This document shows, piece by piece, positions 41,103 through 49,463 of a stretch of 64,000 bases of DNA. The translations under genes and the position numbers were made by a program. Under the pieces are notes generated by a model. It worked only from the letters and a program-made list of their open reading frames with translations, did no database searches and was not told where the DNA came from. Every line of letters begins with the position of its first letter. Positions within the stretch are counted from its first letter, which is position 1. The DNA is from CAWAMD01 sp963783045 (GTDB lineage: Bacteria; Actinomycetota; Nitriliruptoria; Nitriliruptorales; Nitriliruptoraceae). The stretch lies in contig CAWAMD010000005.1 in assembly GCA_963783045.1 (NCBI GenBank), forward strand, positions 310,001 to 374,000, read 5' to 3'.

Positions 41103-42716
41103 ATGACGTCCCGATGGGACGACGAGGCGGGGTTCACCCTCGTCGAGGTCATGGTCGCTTCCTTCGTGCTGCTCATCGGCATGGTGTCCGTGCTCGGGGT
41201 CGTCACACAGTCGGTCGTGCACTCGCGCGCCACAAGGACGACCGACCTCGCCACCCAGATCGGTAACCAGGAGATCGAGAGCTACCGCAGCTTCGCCTAC
41301 GACAGCATCGGCATCGACAAGGACGACACCACCTACACGAACACGCCCGCCGACGTCGACGGCAACCCGGTGCTGAAGATCGACGACTGCGACCCGACGC
41401 CCGGCGTGTTGGTGACCTGCCCGCTCCACGAGGAGCAGGTGACGCGCGGGGGCCAGACCTTCACCGTGACGCGAACCGTCGTCGCCGTCGACGACCCGAT
41501 GGACAACGACGCCAGCGGTGACCCGGACCCCAAGACGACCGTGGCCGGCGGCGTCGAGCTGGTCATCGACTACAAGCGCGTCATCGTCAACGTCGCCTGG
41601 GCCGGGCAGCGCCCCGGGAGCCAGCGGATCGAGACGAACATCCGCGCCGACGCGCTCACCGCCCCGAAGGTGGTGCGGGGCGTGAGGTTCGAGGTCATGA
41701 AGCCCGACCCGCCCGACGGCGACGGCACCTACATCGCCGAGAACGACGCGAGCATCAACTTCCCGGTCGAGGTCCGCGGCGTGAACTCGTACACGGGCGA
41801 ATCGATCGAAGGCGTCGCCGACCTGCTCGGCATCCCGCCCGGTGCCTACCAGTGCATCGTGTACGCGGCGAGCCCGGAGTGGCACCCCGCCGACGACCTC
41901 CTCGGCGACCGCGACACCCAGCCGTGCACGTTCAACAACAACGTGATGACGGTCACCTCCCACTGGGTGCGCCAGGCCTGCCAGTCGACGTTCGATCCCA
42001 CCCACGTCGCCGTCACCGTCCGGGACGCCGACGGTGTCCTCATCCAGGGCGCCACCGTGGAGCTGCTCGACAGCGAGAACAACGTCGTGACCGGCACCAC
42101 GGACGCCAACGGCGTGGCCGAGTTCGACGAGACCTATGGGCCCTACACCATCAAGGCGACCTACCACGACGCCTCGGGGACGTACCAGGATCTCGGTCCG
42201 GCCGACACGCGCCGCTGCCTGAACGAGGCGAACACCGCGGTCCAGCTCGACTTCCTCGGGACGCTCCAGCCCGTCGCGGCAGGCCCGACCGAGGCGCCGA
42301 CCGCCTCGGCCTGCCCCACGACCGCCGACAAGGTCGTGCTCTGTGTCTACGTGACCAACATCTCGCCCGACGACCGGTACCTGCGCCTCGAGGTCGAGCC
42401 GGACAAGGGCAGCACGTGGTACGTGCCGGCGAAGACCGCCACGACGCAGGACGACAAGGAGTACCCGGGGGAGCTGTTCCTCGGCGATGAGCGCCGTCTG
42501 CTGGCCGTCGTCTTCGACGCCGCCGACGCAGAGAACATGAAGATCAAGAAGGTGAAGGTCCAGTACCGCGAGACGAAGACGAAGGGCAACGGGACCGTCG
42601 AGTACAAGTGGAAGGACGACACTCAGATCGACAAGGGGCACCCGGGCACGCTCGCGACCTGGCCCGAGCCGTTCGAGATCGGTCAGTCCTATTCGACCGA
42701 GGTCGAGGCCAACTGA
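41103..42716 (+). CDS. Large minor pilin (PilV-like) with Ig-like region, triplet A
   Basis: The product is 537 residues. Prepilin leader MTSRWDDEAG is followed by FTLVEVMVASFVLLIGMVSVLGVVTQSVV, a class III signal with Glu5. The rest is far longer than usual pilins. Residues about 300-390 (VAVTVRDADGVLIQGATVELLDSENNVVTGTTDANGVAEF and YTIKATYHD) resemble a carboxypeptidase-regulatory or Big-type beta-sandwich, and several Cys may form disulfides. A tip-located pilin with an adhesin-like domain is a reasonable inference. ATG 41103 has GGGAGGG at 41092-41098. The next gene overlaps by TGATG. Confidence 0.78.
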   Translation: MTSRWDDEAGFTLVEVMVASFVLLIGMVSVLGVVTQSVVHSRATRTTDLATQIGNQEIESYRSFAYDSIGIDKDDTTYTNTPADVDGNPVLKIDDCDPTPGVLVTCPLHEEQVTRGGQTFTVTRTVVAVDDPMDNDASGDPDPKTTVAGGVELVIDYKRVIVNVAWAGQRPGSQRIETNIRADALTAPKVVRGVRFEVMKPDPPDGDGTYIAENDASINFPVEVRGVNSYTGESIEGVADLLGIPPGAYQCIVYAASPEWHPADDLLGDRDTQPCTFNNNVMTVTSHWVRQACQSTFDPTHVAVTVRDADGVLIQGATVELLDSENNVVTGTTDANGVAEFDETYGPYTIKATYHDASGTYQDLGPADTRRCLNEANTAVQLDFLGTLQPVAAGPTEAPTASACPTTADKVVLCVYVTNISPDDRYLRLEVEPDKGSTWYVPAKTATTQDDKEYPGELFLGDERRLLAVVFDAADAENMKIKKVKVQYRETKTKGNGTVEYKWKDDTQIDKGHPGTLATWPEPFEIGQSYSTEVEAN

Positions 42717-43390
42717 TGGGCGCCCTTCGTCGTCGTGCCGACGAGTCCGGCCTGACCCTCATCGAGGTCCTGGTCGCCATGAGCGTCATGGGTGTCGTCG
42801 CCTCGGCCGTCTACATGATCTTCGGGTCGATGCAGAAGACCTCGCGCATGGCCGAGACGGAGCTGCAGACCCAGCAGCTGTCGCGCTCGTCGGTGGACCG
42901 GATGGCGCGGCTCCTCCGACAGACCACGCTGCCGCCCGGTCGCAGCGTCATGCTCGACGCCGCACTCCCGTACCGGGTCGTCTTCTACGCCCAGGTCGAC
43001 AGCGACCCGCTGCTCGAGCGTGTCCGGCTCGAGCTGTCCGGCGACCAGCTCACCATGTGGACCTCGCAGCCCGACTGCAGCGCCAGCACGCCCTGCACCT
43101 ACGACCGCTGGAAGGACACGACGCACCAGGTCTTCCTGCCGGGCATCCAGAACCTCGCCCTCGCCGGTGGTGTCTGCCCCGGCTACACGGCCGACAAGCC
43201 GGTCTTCACCTACTACGAGCGGGGGAGCGCCGGCACGCTCACCGAGCTCGGTTCCCCCAACCAGCCCGACCTGCGTAGCGCCATCAGCTCGATCGGTGTC
43301 GACCTCGTCGTCGACACCGGCGAGGTGGACGGACCCCGCTGCCGGGAGCTCAACACCATCGTGACGATGCGCAACTGGAGAGGGCAATGA
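42716..43390 (+). CDS. Minor pilin (PilW-like), triplet A
   Basis: The product is 224 residues. Leader MGALRRRADESG is followed by LTLIEVLVAMSVMGVVASAVYMIFGSM, a class III signal with Glu5. SRSSVDRMARLLRQTTLPPGR and the following beta-rich region resemble PilW/GspJ-type minor pilins. Three to four Cys lie in the C-terminal half. It starts on the TGATG overlap with the large pilin gene and ends on an ATGA overlap with the PilX-like gene. Minor pilins of this set prime pilus assembly and sit at the tip. Confidence 0.82.
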   Translation: MGALRRRADESGLTLIEVLVAMSVMGVVASAVYMIFGSMQKTSRMAETELQTQQLSRSSVDRMARLLRQTTLPPGRSVMLDAALPYRVVFYAQVDSDPLLERVRLELSGDQLTMWTSQPDCSASTPCTYDRWKDTTHQVFLPGIQNLALAGGVCPGYTADKPVFTYYERGSAGTLTELGSPNQPDLRSAISSIGVDLVVDTGEVDGPRCRELNTIVTMRNWRGQ

Positions 43391-45552
43391 GAACGCTTGT
43401 CGCCGCCCGCCACCACGACGACGAGGGTGTCGCCCTCGTCGTCGCGATCGCGTTCCTGTTCATCATGACGCTGTTCGCCACGATGCTGGTCGCCACCATG
43501 CGCAGCACGCAGGTGACGTCCCGGAAGACCCGCAACGTGACGACGGCGCGGGCCGAGGCGGATGCCGGCGTGGAGGCGGTCACCTTCGCGCTCGGCCTCA
43601 CCGGTTCGGCGGCGACCGCCCCGTGGGACGCGTGGGTGTGCACCTCGGCCAATGCCGACGACCCGATGGCCGCCAACGCGTCCTGCGTGAAGCAGGACAG
43701 CGTCGGCGGTGGGACGTACTGGGCGACCGTCACGAAGACCGCCGTGCCGACCCAGCGCCAGATCAACATGGTGGGGGAGTACCCGACCGGCAGCGGCGAC
43801 CGGGTCCGGCTCGAGGTCATCGTGAACCAGTCGGCCCCGAAGGCCTTCCAGTACTCGATGTTCGGGGACACCGGCATCACGGTCCATCACCACGGGACCA
43901 TCCTCGCCCCGCAGATCACGACCACGAGCATCCACAGCAACGGGGACGCCGACCTGCCACTGTCGTCCGAGATCCACGTCGAGGACTTCACGGTGGTCGG
44001 TCAGCTCGATCTCACGGGCAGCGGGGACGGCAACACGGTCGCCCACCCCTACGGCAACGTCGACGGCAACATCGGCACCGACGGGTACTCGTTCCGCTAC
44101 AAGCTCGGCCCGTACGACCGCTGCTACCCGATGTGGGATCCGCTCGCCGCGACCGGGCACTGGGACGTGTCCCGTCCCACGAATGCCAGCCCGACCACGG
44201 CCGACAACGGGTGCCCGAACAAGGTCTTCCCCGGCTACACGACGGTCGTCGGCGACATCCGTGCCGGCTCGTTCTCGATGGGCTCGCGCAGCGTCGTCCT
44301 CGCCTCGGGGGAATCGAAGTCGATGTCCGGCGACACGCTCGCCCCGGTGAGCGGGAACGTCACGATCTCGACGAGCGGCGAGGCCGACCTCGACGGTCAG
44401 AAGCTCTCGAGCAGTAGCCCGAAGACCTTCACCGCTGCCGAGTGCACCCGCTGCTACAACACCACGGGCGCCGGCGGGACCATCGCCGGGGCGGTGACGG
44501 TCGAGACGAACCCACCGCCGGCGATCGAGTTCCCGTCCATCGACTACGAGAACACGTACAAGTCCCGTGCGCTGGCCGAGGAGTCGGGCAGCTGTGACGG
44601 GCTGACCGACACCGACTACTGCGGCGCCGGCGCGAAGCACGTCTTCGCGAGCCAGGACGACTGGCTCGACTACATCACGGGCAAGAACCGCGGCTACTAC
44701 CGCTACATCGACGAGTCCACCGGGACGCCACAGCACCTGCAGTGGAAGTTCAACGAGCACCCCGACGCACGCCCCGACTACATCCTGCTCAAGGGCGACT
44801 ACTACGTCTACGGCGGCGTGAACCTCGACTCGACCGACGTCAATCAACGGGTCGCCGATGCGTTGAACAACGGGAACAACCACGGGAAGGGGAACGGGAA
44901 GGGGAACGGGAACGGGAACGTCTTCGATCCTGACGGTCCCTCCATCCCGATCGTGATCGCCGGGTCCCTGATCAGCCCCGACAGCGGCATGACCATGAAG
45001 GGCCGCATCTACCTCGTCGGGCGCGGCAACCAGACCGACTTCCTCTACAAGACCGTCGCCGGTGACCCCACCTCGGACGTCGAGGCGGACATCTGCGTCT
45101 TCGCGAACCGCGTCGCCGGTCCCGCCGAGCGTCCGGGTCCGGGCGACTACGAGGAGTGCCCGGAGGCGCAGGTCGGTCCGGTCGACGGCTACACCGAGGT
45201 GGAGCCCGGGATCCTCGCCGCAGGCGGAAGCATCAACGCGAGCGACATCGACGACGACAAGCCCTGGCTCGAGACGTCCAGCTACAACCTGAACGTGCGC
45301 GACGCCACGTGGGTCCGCGGCGTCGTGTACTCGGCATCGTGGGACTCGAAGACGGGGAAGTCCAGCGCCCAGGGGCAGCACTGGCACAACGCCGACCCGA
45401 AGAACTCGGTGCGCATCCTCGGGGCGCAGATCGGGAGCAAGCTCCACGACTGCAACAACTTCGATTTCACCTACGACAGCATCGTCCAGAACGCGTTCGG
45501 GTTCTCGGGGGAGGCGTCGGGTATCGAGGTCGTCAGCTGGGACGAGCTGTAG
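43387..45552 (+). CDS. Very large PilX-like minor pilin, triplet A
   Basis: The product is 721 residues. Leader ends HHDDEG, then VALVVAIAFLFIMTLFATMLVATM, a PilX/GspK-type N-terminus lacking Glu5. The long remainder is beta-rich, with repeated short strands such as SGNVTISTSGEADLDGQKLSS that recall bactofilin or beta-helix folds, and a Gly-Asn-Lys low-complexity stretch coded at 44864-44925. It ends VSWDEL, similar to VTAWNEL of the triplet B counterpart, showing that the two are paralogues. PilX proteins are 170-200 residues in proteobacteria, so this is an enlarged form. Location on the cell surface is likely. Confidence 0.75.
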   Translation: MRTLVAARHHDDEGVALVVAIAFLFIMTLFATMLVATMRSTQVTSRKTRNVTTARAEADAGVEAVTFALGLTGSAATAPWDAWVCTSANADDPMAANASCVKQDSVGGGTYWATVTKTAVPTQRQINMVGEYPTGSGDRVRLEVIVNQSAPKAFQYSMFGDTGITVHHHGTILAPQITTTSIHSNGDADLPLSSEIHVEDFTVVGQLDLTGSGDGNTVAHPYGNVDGNIGTDGYSFRYKLGPYDRCYPMWDPLAATGHWDVSRPTNASPTTADNGCPNKVFPGYTTVVGDIRAGSFSMGSRSVVLASGESKSMSGDTLAPVSGNVTISTSGEADLDGQKLSSSSPKTFTAAECTRCYNTTGAGGTIAGAVTVETNPPPAIEFPSIDYENTYKSRALAEESGSCDGLTDTDYCGAGAKHVFASQDDWLDYITGKNRGYYRYIDESTGTPQHLQWKFNEHPDARPDYILLKGDYYVYGGVNLDSTDVNQRVADALNNGNNHGKGNGKGNGNGNVFDPDGPSIPIVIAGSLISPDSGMTMKGRIYLVGRGNQTDFLYKTVAGDPTSDVEADICVFANRVAGPAERPGPGDYEECPEAQVGPVDGYTEVEPGILAAGGSINASDIDDDKPWLETSSYNLNVRDATWVRGVVYSASWDSKTGKSSAQGQHWHNADPKNSVRILGAQIGSKLHDCNNFDFTYDSIVQNAFGFSGEASGIEVVSWDEL

Positions 45553-45608
45553 ACGACCCCGGCCGACCGCACCGCGTAGTTCTCGGCCACTCTGAGTGAG
45601 AACCAGCG

Positions 45609-45636
45609 TAAAGATCTCGACGCGCCGTGCCGATAC
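45609..45636 (+). promoter_or_regulatory. Candidate FliA/WhiG-type promoter 5 (minor pilin triplet B)
   Basis: TAAAG at 45609-45613, 15 nt, then GCCGATAC at 45629-45636. This is the closest match of the five to TAAA/GCCGATAA. It lies 48 nt before the GTG start. A hairpin (CCTCG 45662-45666 with CGAGG 45675-45679) covers the GAGG Shine-Dalgarno of the next gene. Confidence 0.65.
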
Positions 45637-45684
45637 CTAGGACACGTGGACTAGTCGTCAACCTCGAGCGCGCGCGAGGCCCCC

Positions 45685-47268
45685 GTGACCGTCCGGCAGT
45701 GCCGAAGCCCGGTATGGGCGAGATCCGAGGAGGGAGTCTCCCTCGTCGAGATCGTCGTCGCGATCTTCATCCTCGGTGTCGCGATCATCGCGCTGGCCGG
45801 CGTCGCCACCCAGAGCCTGATGGCCGTGCGGAACTCGCGGCAGCGCCAGCAGGCGACCGATGCCGCGTCGGCGGTCATCGAGAGCGCCCGCGCCGCAGGA
45901 TACGACGCGCTTGCGCTGCGCTCCAACGTCGGCGTCCCGAGCACGGGACCGACGCCCTACGCCGCCGAGCCCACCATCGTCACCTCGGGCGGCCCGATCG
46001 TCTTCGAGCAGACCGCCGGCGCCGGCAACACCCTCACCGTCAAGACCTGGGTGACCTGGACGAACCAGACGATCACCGGCGGCACGGTGGTTCCCGACGC
46101 CTACAAGCGGGTCTTCGTCCAGGCATCGTGGAACACCGGGAACGGCCGCACCGACGTGGTCACCGAGGAGACCCTGGTCGCGCCCGCCGACCGCGGGCTG
46201 CCCGTACCGAAGTTCGACATCTCCCCGGCGCAGCAGACCGTGCAGTTCACTCCAGCAGAGACGGACCGGGAGTGTGCGGTCCACACGATCACCAATCTCG
46301 GTGCTGAGGACAGCTACGAGTTCGAGCTGGCCAACCCACCCGAATCGAACTCGCTGCCCGGCGCCGCACCCGACGGCACCTTCACCGACAGCGCGCGCAA
46401 GTGGCGTGCTGTCGCCTACTTCGAGCTCGTCGGATCGAGCAGCGCCCCGAGTCTCGACGAGACCACACGGATGATCGACACGAACGGTGACGGGTGGGTG
46501 GAGCTGAACGGGGCGGCGGGACGTTTGCCACCCCGCGAGAGCGCGTTCCTCAGCGTCTGCTACGTGGGTCCGTCCGACACGGGCGCGGTAACGAGCCACG
46601 ACGCCTGGTACCGGGTGCGGGTCCGCTCCCGGTTCGACAACCAGGTCAACAAGGTCGTCCGCGACGACCTCGCGACCGGAAGCGTGTCCCTCCACCTCTA
46701 CCTGCACGAGAACACAAGCAACCACAACGGCAACTGGGCGAACGGCCACGCACGCAAGATCGGCAACCATTCCTACCCGATCATGCCGATGGACACGCAG
46801 GCACCAACGTCCTCGGTCGGCCACGACCACGACGACGGCCACGGCGAGGACCCGTTCGGGCTTCCCGGCCTGTGGCTGCCCGACAGCGACTCGCTCAGCT
46901 ACCCGGCCGGCGCGGTCTGGGACTACCCCTTCACCCAGTCCACGACGGTGTCCAACGGCACGTTGACGATCTGGGTCTCCAGTGCCAGCGCGAACGTGGA
47001 TCTGCGGCTCGACGCGAGGCTCGAGAAGCGCCAGCAGGACGGCACGCTCGTCAGCAGCGTCGCGACCGGCCACGTCGACTACCGGGCGTCCGCCGCCGGC
47101 TCCTTCGTTCCGGTGACCATCGATCTGCCGTTCACGAGCAGCACGACCTTCAGCTCGACGGACCTCCTGCGTCTGCACGTGTGGTGCGACCAAGAGCACT
47201 CGCATGCTGACTGCGCGGTCGACTACGACCTCGCTTCCCAGGACGCGAACCTGGCGGTGACCGGATGA
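45685..47268 (+). CDS. Large minor pilin (PilV-like), triplet B
   Basis: The product is 527 residues. Leader ends ARSEEG, then VSLVEIVVAIFILGVAIIALAGVATQSLMAV, a class III signal with Glu5. A proline-rich and beta-rich body follows, with a His/Asp-rich loop (GHDHDDGHGEDPFGLPG, about residue 375) and a C-terminal beta-sandwich-like region (LTIWVSSASANVDLRLDARLEKRQQDG). Size and position match the first gene of triplet A, but the bodies differ. GTG 45685 has GCGAGG at 45674-45679. The stop overlaps the next gene by ATGA. Confidence 0.78.
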   Translation: MTVRQCRSPVWARSEEGVSLVEIVVAIFILGVAIIALAGVATQSLMAVRNSRQRQQATDAASAVIESARAAGYDALALRSNVGVPSTGPTPYAAEPTIVTSGGPIVFEQTAGAGNTLTVKTWVTWTNQTITGGTVVPDAYKRVFVQASWNTGNGRTDVVTEETLVAPADRGLPVPKFDISPAQQTVQFTPAETDRECAVHTITNLGAEDSYEFELANPPESNSLPGAAPDGTFTDSARKWRAVAYFELVGSSSAPSLDETTRMIDTNGDGWVELNGAAGRLPPRESAFLSVCYVGPSDTGAVTSHDAWYRVRVRSRFDNQVNKVVRDDLATGSVSLHLYLHENTSNHNGNWANGHARKIGNHSYPIMPMDTQAPTSSVGHDHDDGHGEDPFGLPGLWLPDSDSLSYPAGAVWDYPFTQSTTVSNGTLTIWVSSASANVDLRLDARLEKRQQDGTLVSSVATGHVDYRASAAGSFVPVTIDLPFTSSTTFSSTDLLRLHVWCDQEHSHADCAVDYDLASQDANLAVTG

Positions 47269-47849
47269 TTGGAATGGGGATACACACCGACGAGCGAGGG
47301 GTCACCCTCATCGAGCTGATGGTGGCCATCCTCATGCTCGGCGTCGTCACCTCCACCGTGTTCACCGTGATCCTGAACACCCAGCGCACCGAGCGGTTCA
47401 CGTCCCAGGTCCAGGGCGCCATGGACGACGCGCGGCTGTCGCTTGAGAACATCCGCCAGGAGATCCGGGCCGCGCGCATGGTCTACGCGTCCTCAACGCC
47501 GCGGACCATGTACTTCTGGGTGGACCAGAACCAGGACGCGATCCAGGACCCTGCCGAGAAGATCTGTTACCACGTCGCCGACATCGCCGGGGATCCTGGC
47601 CGCTACACGCTCGAGCGGTGGACGGCGGATCAGGGTGACTGCGACCCGTCGAGTCCGACGGTGCCGGCCACCGCCCACACGATCGCGGCGACACTGCGCG
47701 ACACCGACCCGTTCACCTACACGCCGACACCCACCGCCACCCAGGCCACCCGCGAGGTCGCGATCCACATGGTCTTCGATGTGAAGACCGACACGGGTCC
47801 CTCGGCCTTCGCCGTCGACGGCACGGTGAGGCTGCGCAATGTGGCGTGA
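47265..47849 (+). CDS. Minor pilin (PilW-like), triplet B
   Basis: The product is 194 residues. Leader ends HTDERG, then VTLIELMVAILMLGVVTSTVFTVIL, a class III signal with Glu5. DARLSLENIRQEIRAARMVY and YFWVDQNQDAIQDPAEKICYHV fit PilW/GspJ-like minor pilins. It corresponds to the second gene of triplet A (224 residues). ATG 47265 overlaps the upstream stop; its end overlaps the PilX-like gene by 11 bp. Confidence 0.82.
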   Translation: MIGMGIHTDERGVTLIELMVAILMLGVVTSTVFTVILNTQRTERFTSQVQGAMDDARLSLENIRQEIRAARMVYASSTPRTMYFWVDQNQDAIQDPAEKICYHVADIAGDPGRYTLERWTADQGDCDPSSPTVPATAHTIAATLRDTDPFTYTPTPTATQATREVAIHMVFDVKTDTGPSAFAVDGTVRLRNVA

Positions 47850-49369
47850 CCGTCTTGCCGCCCAGGAGGGCATGGCCCTCATCACCGCCCTGCTGGGCGT
47901 GCTGATCCTGCTGGGCCTGTCGATCCTGTTCGTGGCCGCGGCCCGCAACGCCGTGCCGATGACCGCGCTGGCACGCGACCACGAGGCCGCGCTTCACGTC
48001 GCCGAGGCGGGCATCGACGACGTGCTCGTCCGGGTCAACCGGGAGATCGACAACGACCCCGACCCGTATGTCACCCACACCGACCCGAACGCACCGGCTG
48101 ACGCGAACGCCGTCGTCTACGACCCGACCGACGCCGCGTTCCCCGGCGACCGGCCATGGGCCCGGCAGGTGGCCGACAGCATCGTCGCCTGCGACCCGGC
48201 CAACAGCGCGTGTGTCGACCCGTTCGTCCGCACCGACGTGGGGGAGGCCGTCGCCATCCGACCGTTGGACACGGCCGGCAACGCACAGGACATCATCTTC
48301 GGGGTCGGCTACATCCCGAGCCGTGCGAACCCGCGGCGGGTGCGCATCATCAAGGTGCAGTTCGACCGCCAGTTCCTGCGACCGAACTTCGCCTTCCTCA
48401 CGGGGCCCGACTGCGGCCAGACGCCACCGCCCGGCGGGCTCGAGCTGGCCGGATCCGGGTCGATCGTCGACGGCGACCCGACCACGCTGCCCAACGCGGA
48501 CGTGCACACGAACGGGTCCGTGACCTCCAACGGGAACCACGTGAGCGTCGAGGGTGTCATCAGCGCTGGTCCGGGGCAGACGGTCGACCCGGCTCTGGAC
48601 GACCCCACCCAGTCGTACGGCGTCGCCAGCGACCAGGATTGCGAGGGTATCCCGGTCATCACGCCCGACGGGCTCTACGGCCTGTCCCAGAAGCCGGGTC
48701 TGTTCGAGACCGATCCGATCACGAACGCCCCCGCGCAGTGGTGGGACCTCTGCTACAACGCTGCCGACGGCACGCCCTACGCGCGGCGCCCCTCCGCGTC
48801 CGGCACACCCTGCACGAACACCACGGGTGAGGTCGACGTGAGCGACGTTCGGACAGTTCAAGGGCTGGACGTTCGACTTCGCGAAGAAGCTCTGGAAGGC
48901 GAACGCGGTCCAGCCGGGCATCTTCTACATCAAGGACGCCTCGGCCCAGATCAACGGCAGCGACGGCACCGGCCAGCGGGCCGTGACCGTGCTCGTCGAC
49001 GGCATGGACACCGACCTGACCGGCTCTGGCAGCACCTGCGGCCACTCGAATACCGGCAACCTGTGCATGCGGGGGAACCCTGTGCTTCGTCCCGGGCTGA
49101 AGGACCTGGCGTTCGTCGTCGACCGGGACATCGACTTCTCAGGCAATGCCGGAAGCGAGGTCGCCGGGCTCGTGACGGCCGGCGAGCAGACGACGGTGAC
49201 GGGCAGCGTCGCGATCGAGGGAGCGCTGGTCGCCCAGGACCGGGCCGACACCGACGGCTCGATCATCCACAAGAACCTCATCTCCGGGAACCTCACCCTG
49301 ACCTTCGACGCGAACCTGGACGCGCCGGTCAGCTCGCTCGTCCGCGTGACCGCGTGGAACGAGCTGTAG
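47839..49369 (+). CDS. PilX-like minor pilin, triplet B, interrupted by an apparent +1 frameshift
   Basis: ATG 47839 encodes leader MWRDRLAAQEG and MALITALLGVLILLGLSILFVAAARNAVP, a PilX/GspK-type N-terminus without Glu5. The first frame reads well to about base 48846 (TGEVDVSDV). The rest of the protein, FKGWTFDFAKKLWKANAVQPGIFYIKD through VTAWNEL, is in the next frame to TAG 49367-49369. Removing one T from GACGTTC at 48844-48850 joins them as SDVGQFKGWTFDF, giving 509 residues. The body is beta-rich with GSVAIEGALVAQD-like strands as in triplet A. A sequence error is more likely than decay, but this needs read-level support. Confidence 0.78.
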
Positions 49370-49429
49370 GGGGACCGGCACCCGACGTCGCCGCGTGCCC
49401 CGGGTGTGAGGCGCCCCGCGGGCGGTGGC

Positions 49430-49435
49430 TACGCT
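49430..49435 (+). promoter_or_regulatory. Possible -10 box of the aro operon
   Basis: TACGCT lies 28 nt before the aroC GTG at 49464, in the gap after the last pilus gene. It matches the TAC(G/C)(C/G)T boxes seen before other housekeeping genes here. No clear -35 is visible. Confidence 0.4.
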
Positions 49436-49463
49436 CGCCGCCAACCGACGCCGAGAGGAACGC

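Noticed and set aside
44864..44925. Purine-rich GGGAACGGGAAG repeats as a regulatory tract
   Set aside because: They are in frame and encode a Gly-Asn-Lys low-complexity loop of the large PilX-like protein.
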